Assembly (NCBI RefSeq): GCF_029024965.1
Contig: NZ_CP118982.1
Span: 1,736,001 to 1,800,000 of the forward strand
Length of the DNA stretch: 64,000 bases
DNA from: Staphylococcus equorum
Lineage (GTDB): Bacteria > Bacillota > Bacilli > Staphylococcales > Staphylococcaceae
Direction: 5' to 3'
The position numbers and the translations under genes are program-made. The notes beneath the pieces were generated by a model that was given only the letters and a program-made list of their open reading frames with translations, was not told the DNA's origin and did no database searches. The stretch's first letter is position 1; each line of letters begins with the position of its first letter. Shown one piece after another: positions 19,320 to 28,015 of this stretch.

Positions 19320-19465
19320 GAGATTAGCCACCATCTATCCAAGTTGCTCGCTCTTATTTTACTATAATTTTTAATCTCCTGACCATTACTTTTAATGATC
19401 TTTTTTCACTACGTTATAATCAAAATATTTCAAGCTGATAAGTATAAGATTCAAAAAAAGAACCC
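19320..19465. repeat. 146-bp direct repeat, copy 2 (original context beside tRNA-Arg)
   Basis: Partner of 18664-18809. The right end runs into the T-tract of the tRNA-Arg terminator, so this copy is probably the older one and the other was created by duplication of the cassette. Confidence 0.85.
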
Positions 19466-19482
19466 CGTCGTTACAGGGTTCT
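19453..19482 (-). terminator. Terminator of tRNA-Arg
   Basis: On the minus strand AAGAACCC, loop, GGGTTCTT followed by further T residues, about 35 bases after the tRNA end. Confidence 0.85.
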
Positions 19483-19516
19483 TAGTTTTAAAAGGTATGT
19501 AGTTTTACTGCTTTAG

Positions 19517-19590
19517 TGTCCTGGGAGGGATTCGAACCCCCGACCGATGGCTTAGAAGGCCATTGCTCTATCCAACTGAGCTACCAGGAC
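19517..19590 (-). tRNA. tRNA-Arg(UCU)
   Basis: Folds into a complete cloverleaf: acceptor arms GTCCTGG/CCAGGAC with discriminator A, D-arm containing AGCTCAGTTGGATAGAGC, anticodon arm ATGGC/GCCAT with loop CTTCTAA giving anticodon TCT, and T-arm GGGGGTTCGAATCCC. The 3' CCA is not encoded. It reads AGA codons, the main arginine codons of this AT-rich genome. It stands alone, and the DNA on its 3' side carries phage- and toxin-type remnants. Confidence 0.97.
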
Positions 19591-19822
19591 ATAATCTTTT
19601 TGAACACAAGAATAATTATATCTAACTTAGCCTAATAAAGCAATACTCCGAGCATTAAAAATAAATATGATTTTTCACTATAATAAACCTTTTATCTTAT
19701 TTTCATACTATTTTTGAAATTTAATTTAAAACAACCGCTGAAACTGCCATATTAATTATTTATCCATTTTAATAATATATAGAAGCGCATACCCATAATG
19801 ACTCGAATATGCACTACTCATA

Positions 19823-20332
19823 TTATATACTAAATGTTTCACTATCAATTATATCGTGATTTCGATTACGAAAATTTAATTTTGCGCTTTGGTCTTCTTC
19901 ATTGATCAATAATTCTGCATAAGTTTCTTCAACTCGGCTTCGTGATTGTGAAATACTACCAGGATTAATAACATGAACGCCACCAATATTTTCATATTTT
20001 GCCACGTGTGTATGGCCATAAAAAGCAAATTCACAACCTAACGCTGTAGCTTTTTCAGCTAATTTCATTCTTGTACGATTAACGCTATATAAATGACCAT
20101 GCGTGGAGAAAGCATGAATGCCATTTTTTTCTATTTTTTCTTCGTTTGGAAATTCTGGAGAAAAATCTGTATTTCCTTTTACTCTATGAAAATGACTGAG
20201 TTCACTATCATCATAAGCAAATTCAGAATCACCTAAATGCAATGCAACATCTGCATCTTCATGATGATTGATAACATCAAAAAGCACGCCCTGTTCAGTG
20301 TGATTATCACTGACTATAATCCATTTTGTCAT
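19823..20332 (-). CDS. YfcE/MJ0936-type metallophosphoesterase
   Basis: A 169-residue member of the calcineurin-like phosphoesterase family. All metal-binding motifs are visible: SDNH (8-11), LHLGDSE (about 31), GNTD (53-56), STHGH (about 76) and GHTHVAKY (about 103), followed by NPGSIS. Such enzymes hydrolyse phosphodiesters in the cytoplasm; the natural substrate is not settled. Its ATG overlaps the stop codon of the XTP pyrophosphatase gene (TAATG), giving translational coupling within the murI operon. Confidence 0.9.
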   Translation of the reverse strand: MTKWIIVSDNHTEQGVLFDVINHHEDADVALHLGDSEFAYDDSELSHFHRVKGNTDFSPEFPNEEKIEKNGIHAFSTHGHLYSVNRTRMKLAEKATALGCEFAFYGHTHVAKYENIGGVHVINPGSISQSRSRVEETYAELLINEEDQSAKLNFRNRNHDIIDSETFSI

Positions 20333-20913
20333 TAAGCATCACCTTCTAAATAATGTTGTAACTTCTCTATTGCTCTACCCCTATGACTTATTTCGCTTTT
20401 TTCTTCAACAGTGAGTTGAGCCATTGTTTTATTTTTGTCATCTATATAAAATATCGGATCGTAACCAAACCCATTTTCACCGATTTTATTTAATGTAATT
20501 TCTCCTTGGACTGTGCCTTTAAATTGAACTGTTTCTTCATTAGGCGCACTCATGCTAATTACACATACGAACTGCGCACTACGATTTGTTGACCCACCTA
20601 ATTTGGAAAGGACTTTTTCAATATTAGCATCATCATCTTTAGCCGTGCCAGCATATCGAGCTGAATAAACACCCGGCTCTCCATTTAAAGTAAATACTTC
20701 GAGTCCACTATCGTCTGCAATCACACGTTTGTTTAATGCTTTTGCCGCTGCTTCTGATTTTAATTTTGCATTGGCTTCAAAAGTATCACCAGTTTCTTCC
20801 ACATCAAAATCTTCAATAATTTCAGAAATGCTAATGACATTAAAATCTGGAAAAATAACTTTAAAATCATTTATCTTACCTTTATTATTTGATGCAATTA
20901 CAATATCCTCCAC
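20332..20913 (-). CDS. rdgB: XTP/dITP pyrophosphatase (RdgB/HAM1 family)
   Basis: Removes non-canonical purine nucleotides (XTP, ITP, dITP) from the pool by hydrolysing them to monophosphates. Family blocks: IASNNKGKINDFK at the N terminus, DDSGLEV with catalytic Asp, GEPGVYSARYAG, and C-terminal FGYDPIF and SHRGRA. I chose the GTG at 20913 (protein begins MEDIVIASNNKGK, 193 residues) because GAGGGA lies nine bases upstream and family members start there. A longer frame from 20973 would add 20 unrelated residues and overlap murI. It lies 17 bases after murI. Confidence 0.93.
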   Translation of the reverse strand: MEDIVIASNNKGKINDFKVIFPDFNVISISEIIEDFDVEETGDTFEANAKLKSEAAAKALNKRVIADDSGLEVFTLNGEPGVYSARYAGTAKDDDANIEKVLSKLGGSTNRSAQFVCVISMSAPNEETVQFKGTVQGEITLNKIGENGFGYDPIFYIDDKNKTMAQLTVEEKSEISHRGRAIEKLQHYLEGDA

Positions 20914-20930
20914 TATTATGTTCCCTCTTT

Positions 20931-21725
20931 CTATACTTCTATTTTTTCTACTTTTGTTTCCATATTTAACCATTCTTCTATTATACGTTCGATATGCTCT
21001 GTTTCACCCGTAGCAAAAAACCTATGTTCTGGGTGAGCTGTATAAGCAGCATGTTCATTACTAAATGTTAATAATGCGCTTACTTCACGTGCTGTCTCTA
21101 AACCAGAAGAAATCACCACTTTTTCGCCACCAAAATAATCGTTTATTGGCTGATAAAGTAAAGGATAATGCGTACAACCTAATATAACAGTATCTGCATT
21201 ACTATTTCTCCAATGTTTCAATGTTTGATGCACGATAATACTAGTTATTGTAGGATCTTTATAACGCATTTCTTCAACTAAAGGAACAAAGCCAGGACAT
21301 GCGATACCAGAAACTTCTACATTAGGATTAATGTTTTTAATGTGATATCTATAAGCCTCAGATTTAATTGTACCTTCTGTACCTAAGATTAAAACATCAT
21401 TATTTTTCGTTGTCATTATTGCTGTTCTCGCACCAGGCTCAATGACACCAATGACTGGTATAGCTAATAATTTTTGTAAATATTTTAAAGCAACTGCCGT
21501 CGCAGTATTACAAGCAATAACAAGCATTTTTATATCAAATTCCATCAGCTTTTCAGCTAATTCTGTTGTGAATTTCCTAACTTCTGCGCCTTCTCTCGGG
21601 CCATAAGGGCAACGTTTAATATCACCCAAATAATAAATTGTTTCGTGAGGTAGTTGGCGCATGATTTCTTTTGCTACTGTTAACCCACCGACACCCGAGT
21701 CTATTACACCAATTGGTTTCTCCAT
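20931..21725 (-). CDS. murI: Glutamate racemase MurI
   Basis: Converts L- to D-glutamate for peptidoglycan, supplying MurD. The start [19 protein letters not shown], the catalytic cysteines in [10 protein letters not shown] (about residue 72) and LGCTHYPLL (about 184) and the C-terminal [10 protein letters not shown] are all conserved. 264 residues. ATG at 21725 is chosen over a TTG six bases upstream because it matches the family N terminus and has a better-spaced AAGGATG. First gene of the murI-rdgB-phosphoesterase operon. Confidence 0.97.
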   Translation of the reverse strand: MEKPIGVIDSGVGGLTVAKEIMRQLPHETIYYLGDIKRCPYGPREGAEVRKFTTELAEKLMEFDIKMLVIACNTATAVALKYLQKLLAIPVIGVIEPGARTAIMTTKNNDVLILGTEGTIKSEAYRYHIKNINPNVEVSGIACPGFVPLVEEMRYKDPTITSIIVHQTLKHWRNSNADTVILGCTHYPLLYQPINDYFGGEKVVISSGLETAREVSALLTFSNEHAAYTAHPEHRFFATGETEHIERIIEEWLNMETKVEKIEV

Positions 21726-21941
21726 ATTCAATTACATCCTTATTCATTTGCTTGTCCTTTATTGTAGCACAGCCTTGTTTTCAAAATCATTTATCAAGAC
21801 TGAAATACAATATTATTTTTTGCTATACATATATAATTATACCAATTAGCAAATTATGACACCTAGTAAAACAATAAAAATGAGCGATAAAAGACTCTAG
21901 CCATATCTCATGTTCCTTTAAAATCTGAAGATTTTCAAAAT

Positions 21942-21983
21942 AAAAAGACTTAACATCTGTTTTAAATAGATGTTAAGTCTTTT
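21942..21983 (-). terminator. Terminator of the sdhCAB operon
   Basis: A strong 16-bp inverted repeat (arms AAAGACTTAACATCT) lies 18 bases after the sdhB stop codon, with A- and T-rich flanks. It may also stop readthrough in the other direction. Confidence 0.85.
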
Positions 21984-22000
21984 GTTTATATTATACGCTA

Positions 22001-22822
22001 TTAATTGACTTGGTGATCTGAACCAAAGAATGATTTAAACATATGGAATGATGTTTCTCTATTTAATGCTGCAATCGATGTTGTTAAAGGAATACCTTTA
22101 GGACATGCATTGACACAGTTTTGAGAGTTACCACATGCTTGTAGTCCACCGCCACCCATTAAGGCTTCAAGACGCTCATCTTTTGTCATTGAGCCTGTTG
22201 GGTGTAAATTAAATAATCTAACTTGTGAGATTGCTTGTGCACCAACGAAATCATTACTACTTGTAACGTTAGGACAAACTTCTAAACATACACCACATGT
22301 CATACATTTTGATAATTCATAAGCTGTTTGACGTTTTTTCTCAGGCATACGAGGTCCAGGACCTAAATCGTAAGTACCATCAATTGGAACCCAAGCTTTC
22401 ATACGTTTCAAGTTATCGAACATTCTAGTACGGTCAACTTGTAAGTCACGAATAACTGGGAAAGTACTCATTGGTTCTAATTTAATTGGTTGTTCTAATT
22501 GATCAACAATTGCAGAACATGATTGTCTTGCTTGTCCGTTAATCACCATTGAACAAGCACCACACACTTCTTCTAAACAGTTCATATCCCAGATTACAGG
22601 TGTTGTTTTTTCACCTTTACTGTTAATTGGGTTACGTCTGATTTCCATTAAACATGCTATAACGTTTAAGTTTTCTCTATAAGGAATTTCAAACTCTTCC
22701 TCATAAGGTTTTGATTCTTCTGTATCTTGACGTTTAATAATTAATTTGATTGATTTTTGGCTTGGTTGTTGGTTTTGTTCTTCTTGCGCTGCCGTTTCAT
22801 TTACTTCTTTTGTATCTGCCAT
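22001..22822 (-). CDS. sdhB: Succinate dehydrogenase iron-sulfur subunit SdhB
   Basis: Carries electrons from the flavin of SdhA to the heme/quinone site of SdhC. The N-terminal ferredoxin-like domain has the 2Fe-2S cysteines (CLEEVCGAC and a downstream Cys in RQSC, residues about 84-110). The C-terminal domain has CMTCGVCLEVCP and CGNSQNCVNACP for the 4Fe-4S and 3Fe-4S clusters. A Gln/Glu-rich N-terminal extension of about 25 residues precedes the conserved start, as in other staphylococci. 273 residues; two bases after sdhA. Confidence 0.97.
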   Translation of the reverse strand: MADTKEVNETAAQEEQNQQPSQKSIKLIIKRQDTEESKPYEEEFEIPYRENLNVIACLMEIRRNPINSKGEKTTPVIWDMNCLEEVCGACSMVINGQARQSCSAIVDQLEQPIKLEPMSTFPVIRDLQVDRTRMFDNLKRMKAWVPIDGTYDLGPGPRMPEKKRQTAYELSKCMTCGVCLEVCPNVTSSNDFVGAQAISQVRLFNLHPTGSMTKDERLEALMGGGGLQACGNSQNCVNACPKGIPLTTSIAALNRETSFHMFKSFFGSDHQVN

Positions 22823-22824
22823 AA

Positions 22825-24588
22825 TTATTTACCTCCTTTAGACGTCGTAGAGTAGTCTCGTTTACGAGGTGGAATTAAGCTTATATCAACATCTTCGTAA
22901 GTGAATTTAGGCGCTTCTGTTTTTCCTTGATATGTTGCTAAAGTAGTTTTTAACCATTCTTCATCATTTCTATCAGGGAATTCTGGTTTGTAATGTGCAC
23001 CACGAGATTCATTTCGGTTGTATGCACCGATTGTAATTACACGGGCAAGTACAAGCATGTTCCATAATTGACGAGTGAAGAATACTGCTTGGTTACTCCA
23101 AGTTTGAGTATCTTCAATATCAATATTGTTATAACGCTCCATTAATTCTAAAATCTTTTTATCAGTTTCTAATAAAGTTTTATTTTCACGAACAACGGTT
23201 ACGTTAGCTGTCATAACTTCTCCGAGCTCTCTATGCAATTTGTACGCATTTTCTGAACCTTGCATATTGAGTAATTTATCAAATTTCTCTTGTTCTTCTT
23301 TTACACGTTTTTCAAAGATACTATCATCTAAGTCAGCGTAAGAAGTTTCAATGTTAGAAATATATTCAATAGCATTTGGACCTGCAACTGTACCACCATA
23401 AATTGCTGACAATAGTGAGTTGGCACCTAAACGGTTACCACCATGTTGTGAATAATCACATTCTCCAGCTGCGAACAAGCCTTTGATATTTGTCATTTGA
23501 TCGTAATCTACATATAGCCCGCCCATTGAGTAATGCACTGCAGGGAAGATTTTCATTGGTACTTTACGAGGATCATCACCTGTGAATTTCTCATAAATCT
23601 CAATGATACCACCTAATTTTACATCTAATTCATGTGGATCTTTATGTGATAAATCAAGGTAAACCATGTTTTCACCGTTGATACCTAATTTTTGGTTTAC
23701 GCAGACGTCAAAGATTTCACGGGTAGCAACGTCACGTGGTACAAGGTTACCGTAGTCTGGGTATTTCTCTTCTAAGAAGTACCAAGGTTTACCATCTTTA
23801 TAAGTCCAAATACGTCCACCTTCACCACGCGCAGATTCACTCATTAATCTAAGTTTATCATCACCAGGAATTGCTGTTGGATGGATTTGAATAAATTCAC
23901 CATTTGCATACATTGCACCTTGTTGATAAACAATTGATGCTGCTGAACCTGTGTTAATCATTGAGTTCGTTGTCTTACCAAAGATAATACCTGGACCGCC
24001 TGTAGCCATGATAACTGCATCAGAACCAAATGATTCAATACCAGATGTCGTCACGTTTTGAGCAACGATACCTCTTGCCATGTTGTCATCATCTTTAACT
24101 ATACCTAAGAATTCCCAGCCTTCGTATTTAGTAACTAAACCATCTACTTCAAAACTACGAACTTGTTCATCTAAAGCGTATAGTAGCTGTTGACCAGTTG
24201 TTGCACCAGCGTATGCTGTTCTGTGATGCATTGTTCCACCAAAACGTCTAAAGTCTAATAAACCTTCATTTGTTCTATTGAACATTACACCCATACGGTC
24301 TAGTAAATGAATGATCTTAGGTGCTGCATCTGTCATTGCTTGAACTGGTGGTTGGTTTGCTAAGAAATCTCCACCATATATTGTATCGTCTAAGTGAACT
24401 GCAGGCGAGTCGCCTTCACCTTTTGTATTTACTGCTCCGTTGATTCCACCTTGTGCGCACACAGAGTGTGAACGTTTAACAGGAACAAGTGAGAACAAGT
24501 CGACATGCGCTCCTTGTTCTGCTGCTTTAATTGTTGACATTAGACCGGCAAGTCCTCCACCGACAACAATAACTTTCTTCTCTGCCAT
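22825..24588 (-). CDS. sdhA: Succinate dehydrogenase flavoprotein subunit SdhA
   Basis: Oxidises succinate to fumarate in the citric acid cycle at the cytoplasmic face of the membrane. The FAD-binding loop VGGGLAGLMS is at 9-18. The flavin-linking histidine is His41 in RSHSVCAQGG. Catalytic residues lie in the HPTAIPGDDKLRLMSESARGEGG region, and the second FAD motif is GLFAAGECDYSQHGGNRLGANSL. 587 residues, the usual Bacillales length. Middle gene of sdhCAB. Confidence 0.98.
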   Translation of the reverse strand: MAEKKVIVVGGGLAGLMSTIKAAEQGAHVDLFSLVPVKRSHSVCAQGGINGAVNTKGEGDSPAVHLDDTIYGGDFLANQPPVQAMTDAAPKIIHLLDRMGVMFNRTNEGLLDFRRFGGTMHHRTAYAGATTGQQLLYALDEQVRSFEVDGLVTKYEGWEFLGIVKDDDNMARGIVAQNVTTSGIESFGSDAVIMATGGPGIIFGKTTNSMINTGSAASIVYQQGAMYANGEFIQIHPTAIPGDDKLRLMSESARGEGGRIWTYKDGKPWYFLEEKYPDYGNLVPRDVATREIFDVCVNQKLGINGENMVYLDLSHKDPHELDVKLGGIIEIYEKFTGDDPRKVPMKIFPAVHYSMGGLYVDYDQMTNIKGLFAAGECDYSQHGGNRLGANSLLSAIYGGTVAGPNAIEYISNIETSYADLDDSIFEKRVKEEQEKFDKLLNMQGSENAYKLHRELGEVMTANVTVVRENKTLLETDKKILELMERYNNIDIEDTQTWSNQAVFFTRQLWNMLVLARVITIGAYNRNESRGAHYKPEFPDRNDEEWLKTTLATYQGKTEAPKFTYEDVDISLIPPRKRDYSTTSKGGK

Positions 24589-24633
24589 AAATTGTCACTC
24601 CCCTAAATATAAATCTGAAACTTATTTTTTATC

Positions 24634-25245
24634 TTATAAAAACGCAAGAATAGCACTTATACCAATGTATGAAACTACGATAAATACCACTAATGAAACC
24701 CATGTGAAAATTTGTTGTGATTTTTGTGATTGTAATACACCCCATGTTACTAAGAATGACCATAAACCATTCGCAAAGTGGAATGTAACAGCTAATAAAC
24801 AGACAATATAGAAAACCAACCAAAATGGGTTAGTTACAATGTCATGTACCATGTCGAAATTTACTTCATGACCTAACGCACGTTGAATACGTGTTTGCCA
24901 TACATGAATAGCAACAAACACAAAAGTGATAACACCTGTTATACGTTGTAGTAGGAACATCCAGTTTCTAAAAGCTGAGTAATGCCCTACGTTCTCTTTT
25001 GCCGTAAAGGCAATATGTACACCATAAACTGCGTGATACAGAATCGGAATGTAAATCAATACAAATTCCAATACAATTAAGAAAGGTAAAGATTCAATGA
25101 ATCCAGCCGCTTGGTTAAATGCTTCTGCACCTTTCGTTGCTTGGTGGTTTACGAGTAAATGGAAAATTAAAAATCCACCTATAGGTATGACACCAAGTAA
25201 AGAATGTAAACGTCTTAAATAGAATTGATTTTTCGAGTATGCCAA
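24634..25245 (-). CDS. sdhC: Succinate dehydrogenase cytochrome b558 subunit SdhC
   Basis: Membrane anchor that holds heme b and passes electrons to menaquinone. It has 203 residues with five hydrophobic helices and conserved histidines (FHLLVN, HAVYGVH, HVWQTR, FHFANG), typical of the single-subunit Bacillus-type anchor. First gene of the operon. The ATG is preceded by a strong GGGGGGAA ribosome site. A cre-like element lies about 230 bases upstream. Confidence 0.96.
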   Translation of the reverse strand: MAYSKNQFYLRRLHSLLGVIPIGGFLIFHLLVNHQATKGAEAFNQAAGFIESLPFLIVLEFVLIYIPILYHAVYGVHIAFTAKENVGHYSAFRNWMFLLQRITGVITFVFVAIHVWQTRIQRALGHEVNFDMVHDIVTNPFWLVFYIVCLLAVTFHFANGLWSFLVTWGVLQSQKSQQIFTWVSLVVFIVVSYIGISAILAFL

Positions 25246-25476
25246 AAGGAAGTTCCCCCCTGTGAAACAGTTGATTTTTTTGAAATTCTTTCTTAGAAAT
25301 ATATAAAGCGATTACATAATTTCTTTCGAAAACAAACGTACAACACTAAATTATAATATTATATGTTTGTTGCAATATAATATTATGCCGTATAATTCTA
25401 AACATTTAAGCGAATCCTTAATTGAATATTACTCAATGTTTAAAAGGTTTGATTTCAAATGATAATTTTTCTCAAT

Positions 25477-25491
25477 TAGAAAACGCTTCCA
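25477..25491 (-). promoter_or_regulatory. Candidate catabolite-responsive element (cre) upstream of sdhC
   Basis: TAGAAAACGCTTCCA matches the WTGNAANCGNWNNCW cre consensus with one mismatch (second base). sdh is repressed by CcpA in other staphylococci. Its distance to the gene start (about 230 bases) suggests it lies near or upstream of the promoter. Confidence 0.5.
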
Positions 25492-25552
25492 CATACTTTT
25501 AAAAAAAGAATTCCTCTTATTTGCTATTGTAACACTAATTAAAAACAATTTG

Positions 25553-25575
25553 GGCATGAGAATGATTCTCATGCC
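25553..25575. terminator. Perfect palindrome after uvrC: terminator and/or Fur-like box
   Basis: GGCATGAGAATGATTCTCATGCC is a perfect inverted repeat nine bases after the uvrC stop. On the minus strand TTTTT follows only after a seven-base gap, which is poor for an intrinsic terminator. Its core TGAGAATGATTCTCA matches the Fur 7-1-7 box (TGATAATNATTATCA) at all but one position per arm. Both readings are possible. Confidence 0.5.
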
Positions 25576-25584
25576 ATAAACATT

Positions 25585-27372
25585 TTATTTTTTATTGTAT
25601 AAGGCTTGATGTAAATTTTGGGCTACATTTTGTGGTAAGCCTGATGCTTTCAAATCATCAATACTTGCTTCTTTCATTTTTTTAATTGAACCAAACGTTC
25701 GCAACAATTTCGTTTTACGCTTGGCACCAATACCATCTACTGTATCTAATACTGATTGCAAACCTGTTTTTTGGCGTGTTTGTCTATGAAAAGTAATAGC
25801 AAATCTATGCACTTCATCTTGTATCCTTTGTAACAGATAAAATGCTTGGCTGTTTTTTTTGAGCGGAACGATTTCAGCACTTTCTCCATATAATATCTCT
25901 GACGTTTGATGCTTATCATTTTTACGAAGGCCAGAAACAGGGATATCTAATCCTAATTCATTCTCAAGCACATCTATTACACCACTCATATGCCCTTTAC
26001 CACCATCTACAATAATTAAATCTGGCAATGGTGCGCCTTCATTTAGGACGCGCGTATAGCGCCTACGTACCACTTCACGCATTGATTTATAATCATCTGG
26101 CCCATCTACTGTTTTAATTTTATATTTTCGATATCCTTTTTTATTTGGTTTACCATCAATAAACGAGACCATAGCGGAAACTGGATTGACACCTTGTATA
26201 TTAGAATTATCAAACGCTTCAATTCTAATTGGTGTTTGAATGCCCATACGGTCACCAAGCTCTTCAATTGCTTTAACTGTTCGGGACTCGTCTTTTGCGA
26301 TTAACTCGAATTTATTTTCAAGCGTTACTTCAGCATTATGATTCGCTAAATCTACCAATTCTTTCTTTTTTCCTTTCATAGGTTGGACAATTTTTGTATC
26401 TACGACTGAACCAACCATTCCTTTATCTAAATGTTGCGGAATGTGCACTTCTTTAGGTAACAAGTGTTGATTCAAATCATAAAATTGACCGATAAAAGTA
26501 TAGAATTCTTCTTCTTCTGTTTGTTGTATCGGTATCATTGTTGCATCACGTTTAATCATATTACCTTGGCGAACGAAAAATACTTGAATACACATCCAAC
26601 CTTTAGATACGCTATATCCAAAAACATCTCTTATTGTATAGTCTGAAGTTGTGATTTTTTGTTTTTTAGTTAAATTATGAATATGCTGAATTAAATCTCT
26701 ATACTCTTTTGCTCTTTCAAAATCTAACGTTTCACTCGCATCTTTCATATTTTGTTCTAAATTATGCAAAATCGTTTTATCTTCACCATTTAAGAAATCT
26801 GAAACCTCTTTGGTCATTTCTGCATATTTTTCTAATTCAACTGGATAGACACATGGGCCGAGGCATTGACCAATGTGATAGTATAAACACAATTTGTCAG
26901 GCATTTTATCACATTTTCTAAATGGATAAATACGATCAAGTAATTTTTTTGTCTCTTGCGCAGAATAAGCATTAGGATAAGGGCCAAAATACTTGCCGGT
27001 ACCCTTTTTAACTGTTCTTGTAACAATTAACCGCGGATATTTTTCTTTAGTAATTTTAATAAAAGGATAACTTTTATCGTCTTTTAATAAAATATTATAT
27101 CTTGGTTGATATTGTTTGATAAGGTTAAGCTCCAATAACAGTGATTCAGTCTCACTAGACGTGACAATAAACTCAAAATTTCGAATCTCTCCAACTAAAC
27201 GTGTTGTCTTTGCATCGTGAGCTCCAGTAAAATAAGACCTTAATCTGTTTCTTAATTTCTTCGCCTTACCGACATAAATAATTTGGTCATTACGATCTTT
27301 CATCAAATAACAACCTGGTTCAGTTGGTACAACTGTGAGTTTCTGTTTGATTTGTTCTTGATACGTCTCCAC
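25585..27372 (-). CDS. uvrC: Excinuclease ABC subunit C (UvrC)
   Basis: Makes the dual incisions in nucleotide excision repair. Order: GIY-YIG nuclease domain ([19 protein letters not shown], residues about 16-34), a cysteine cluster ([21 protein letters not shown]), UVR domain (about 195-230), RNase H-like endonuclease domain with DNSNIQG and IVDGGKGH, and C-terminal helix-hairpin-helix DNA-binding pair ([15 protein letters not shown]). GTG start at 27372 (595 residues) is chosen: GGAGGA sits nine bases upstream and the family begins there; a longer start at 27393 lacks support. The UvrA-like protein at 46.9 kb is not its usual partner. Confidence 0.96.
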   Translation of the reverse strand: METYQEQIKQKLTVVPTEPGCYLMKDRNDQIIYVGKAKKLRNRLRSYFTGAHDAKTTRLVGEIRNFEFIVTSSETESLLLELNLIKQYQPRYNILLKDDKSYPFIKITKEKYPRLIVTRTVKKGTGKYFGPYPNAYSAQETKKLLDRIYPFRKCDKMPDKLCLYYHIGQCLGPCVYPVELEKYAEMTKEVSDFLNGEDKTILHNLEQNMKDASETLDFERAKEYRDLIQHIHNLTKKQKITTSDYTIRDVFGYSVSKGWMCIQVFFVRQGNMIKRDATMIPIQQTEEEEFYTFIGQFYDLNQHLLPKEVHIPQHLDKGMVGSVVDTKIVQPMKGKKKELVDLANHNAEVTLENKFELIAKDESRTVKAIEELGDRMGIQTPIRIEAFDNSNIQGVNPVSAMVSFIDGKPNKKGYRKYKIKTVDGPDDYKSMREVVRRRYTRVLNEGAPLPDLIIVDGGKGHMSGVIDVLENELGLDIPVSGLRKNDKHQTSEILYGESAEIVPLKKNSQAFYLLQRIQDEVHRFAITFHRQTRQKTGLQSVLDTVDGIGAKRKTKLLRTFGSIKKMKEASIDDLKASGLPQNVAQNLHQALYNKK

Positions 27373-27569
27373 GTTAATGTCTCCTCCTTTCACTTCATAT
27401 TTCCTTTAAATCTATATAATACAACGACATGAAAGTAAATATACATCATGTTTTAGTTAATAATTTTTAATCATATATACATCTCATTATTTGAGTTGTT
27501 AAATATTACCTACAATCTATTATAAATAGTACCGACGCATTAAACAATCTATTGAAACGCTAATAAATT

Positions 27570-27606
27570 GAAAACTGGGACATTAAATAAATTAATGTCC
27601 CAGCTT
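27570..27606 (-). terminator. Terminator of trxA
   Basis: Inverted repeat with arms AAACTGGGACATTAA and TTAATGTCCCAGCTTT, 14 bases after the trxA stop. The same GCTGGGA/TCCCAGC core recurs at 45.13 kb. Confidence 0.8.
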
Positions 27607-27619
27607 TGCTAGTGATTTA

Positions 27620-27934
27620 CTATAAATGTTTCTCGATTACTTCTGCTAAGTTTTCTTTAGGTTGGAAACCTACTACTTTATCTACTGGTTCGCCATCTTT
27701 AAATACGATTAAAGTTGGGATACTCATAACTTCAAATTTAGCAGCTGTTGATGGATTTTCATCTACATCAAGTTTTAAAATATTAGCTTTGCCATCATAG
27801 TCACCAGCTAATTCTTCTAATACTGGAGCAATCATCTTACAAGGGCCACACCATGTTGCCCAAAAATCTACTAAATTTACACCTGATTTGATATTTTCAT
27901 CAAAGTTTGAATCTGTTGCTTTTACGATTGCCAT
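27620..27934 (-). CDS. trxA: Thioredoxin
   Basis: Cytoplasmic dithiol-disulfide reductase, reduced by thioredoxin reductase. The active site WCGPC is at 28-32, followed by KMIAPVLEELA, the cis-proline loop SIPTL and the C-terminal VGFQPKENL. The ATG at 27934 gives the standard 104 residues (MAIVKATDSNF) and follows AAGGAGG; a TTG nine bases upstream is less likely. It lies 81 bases downstream of mutS2 on the same strand. Confidence 0.97.
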   Translation of the reverse strand: MAIVKATDSNFDENIKSGVNLVDFWATWCGPCKMIAPVLEELAGDYDGKANILKLDVDENPSTAAKFEVMSIPTLIVFKDGEPVDKVVGFQPKENLAEVIEKHL

Positions 27935-28015
27935 AACTGCCAATCCTCCTTAAATTTCAAATGATGAAGAAATTATAACAGACTTTATATCATTCTGCAT
28001 ATTTCTTGCTCACGC

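Larger units (their letters stand above)
25246..25584. other. Upstream region of sdhCAB
   Basis: 339 bases without a gene. It contains the sdhC promoter (many TATAAT-like words around 25.35 kb; exact one unclear), a cre-like site at 25477-25491 and a perfect Fur-like palindrome at 25553-25575, described separately. Confidence 0.6.
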
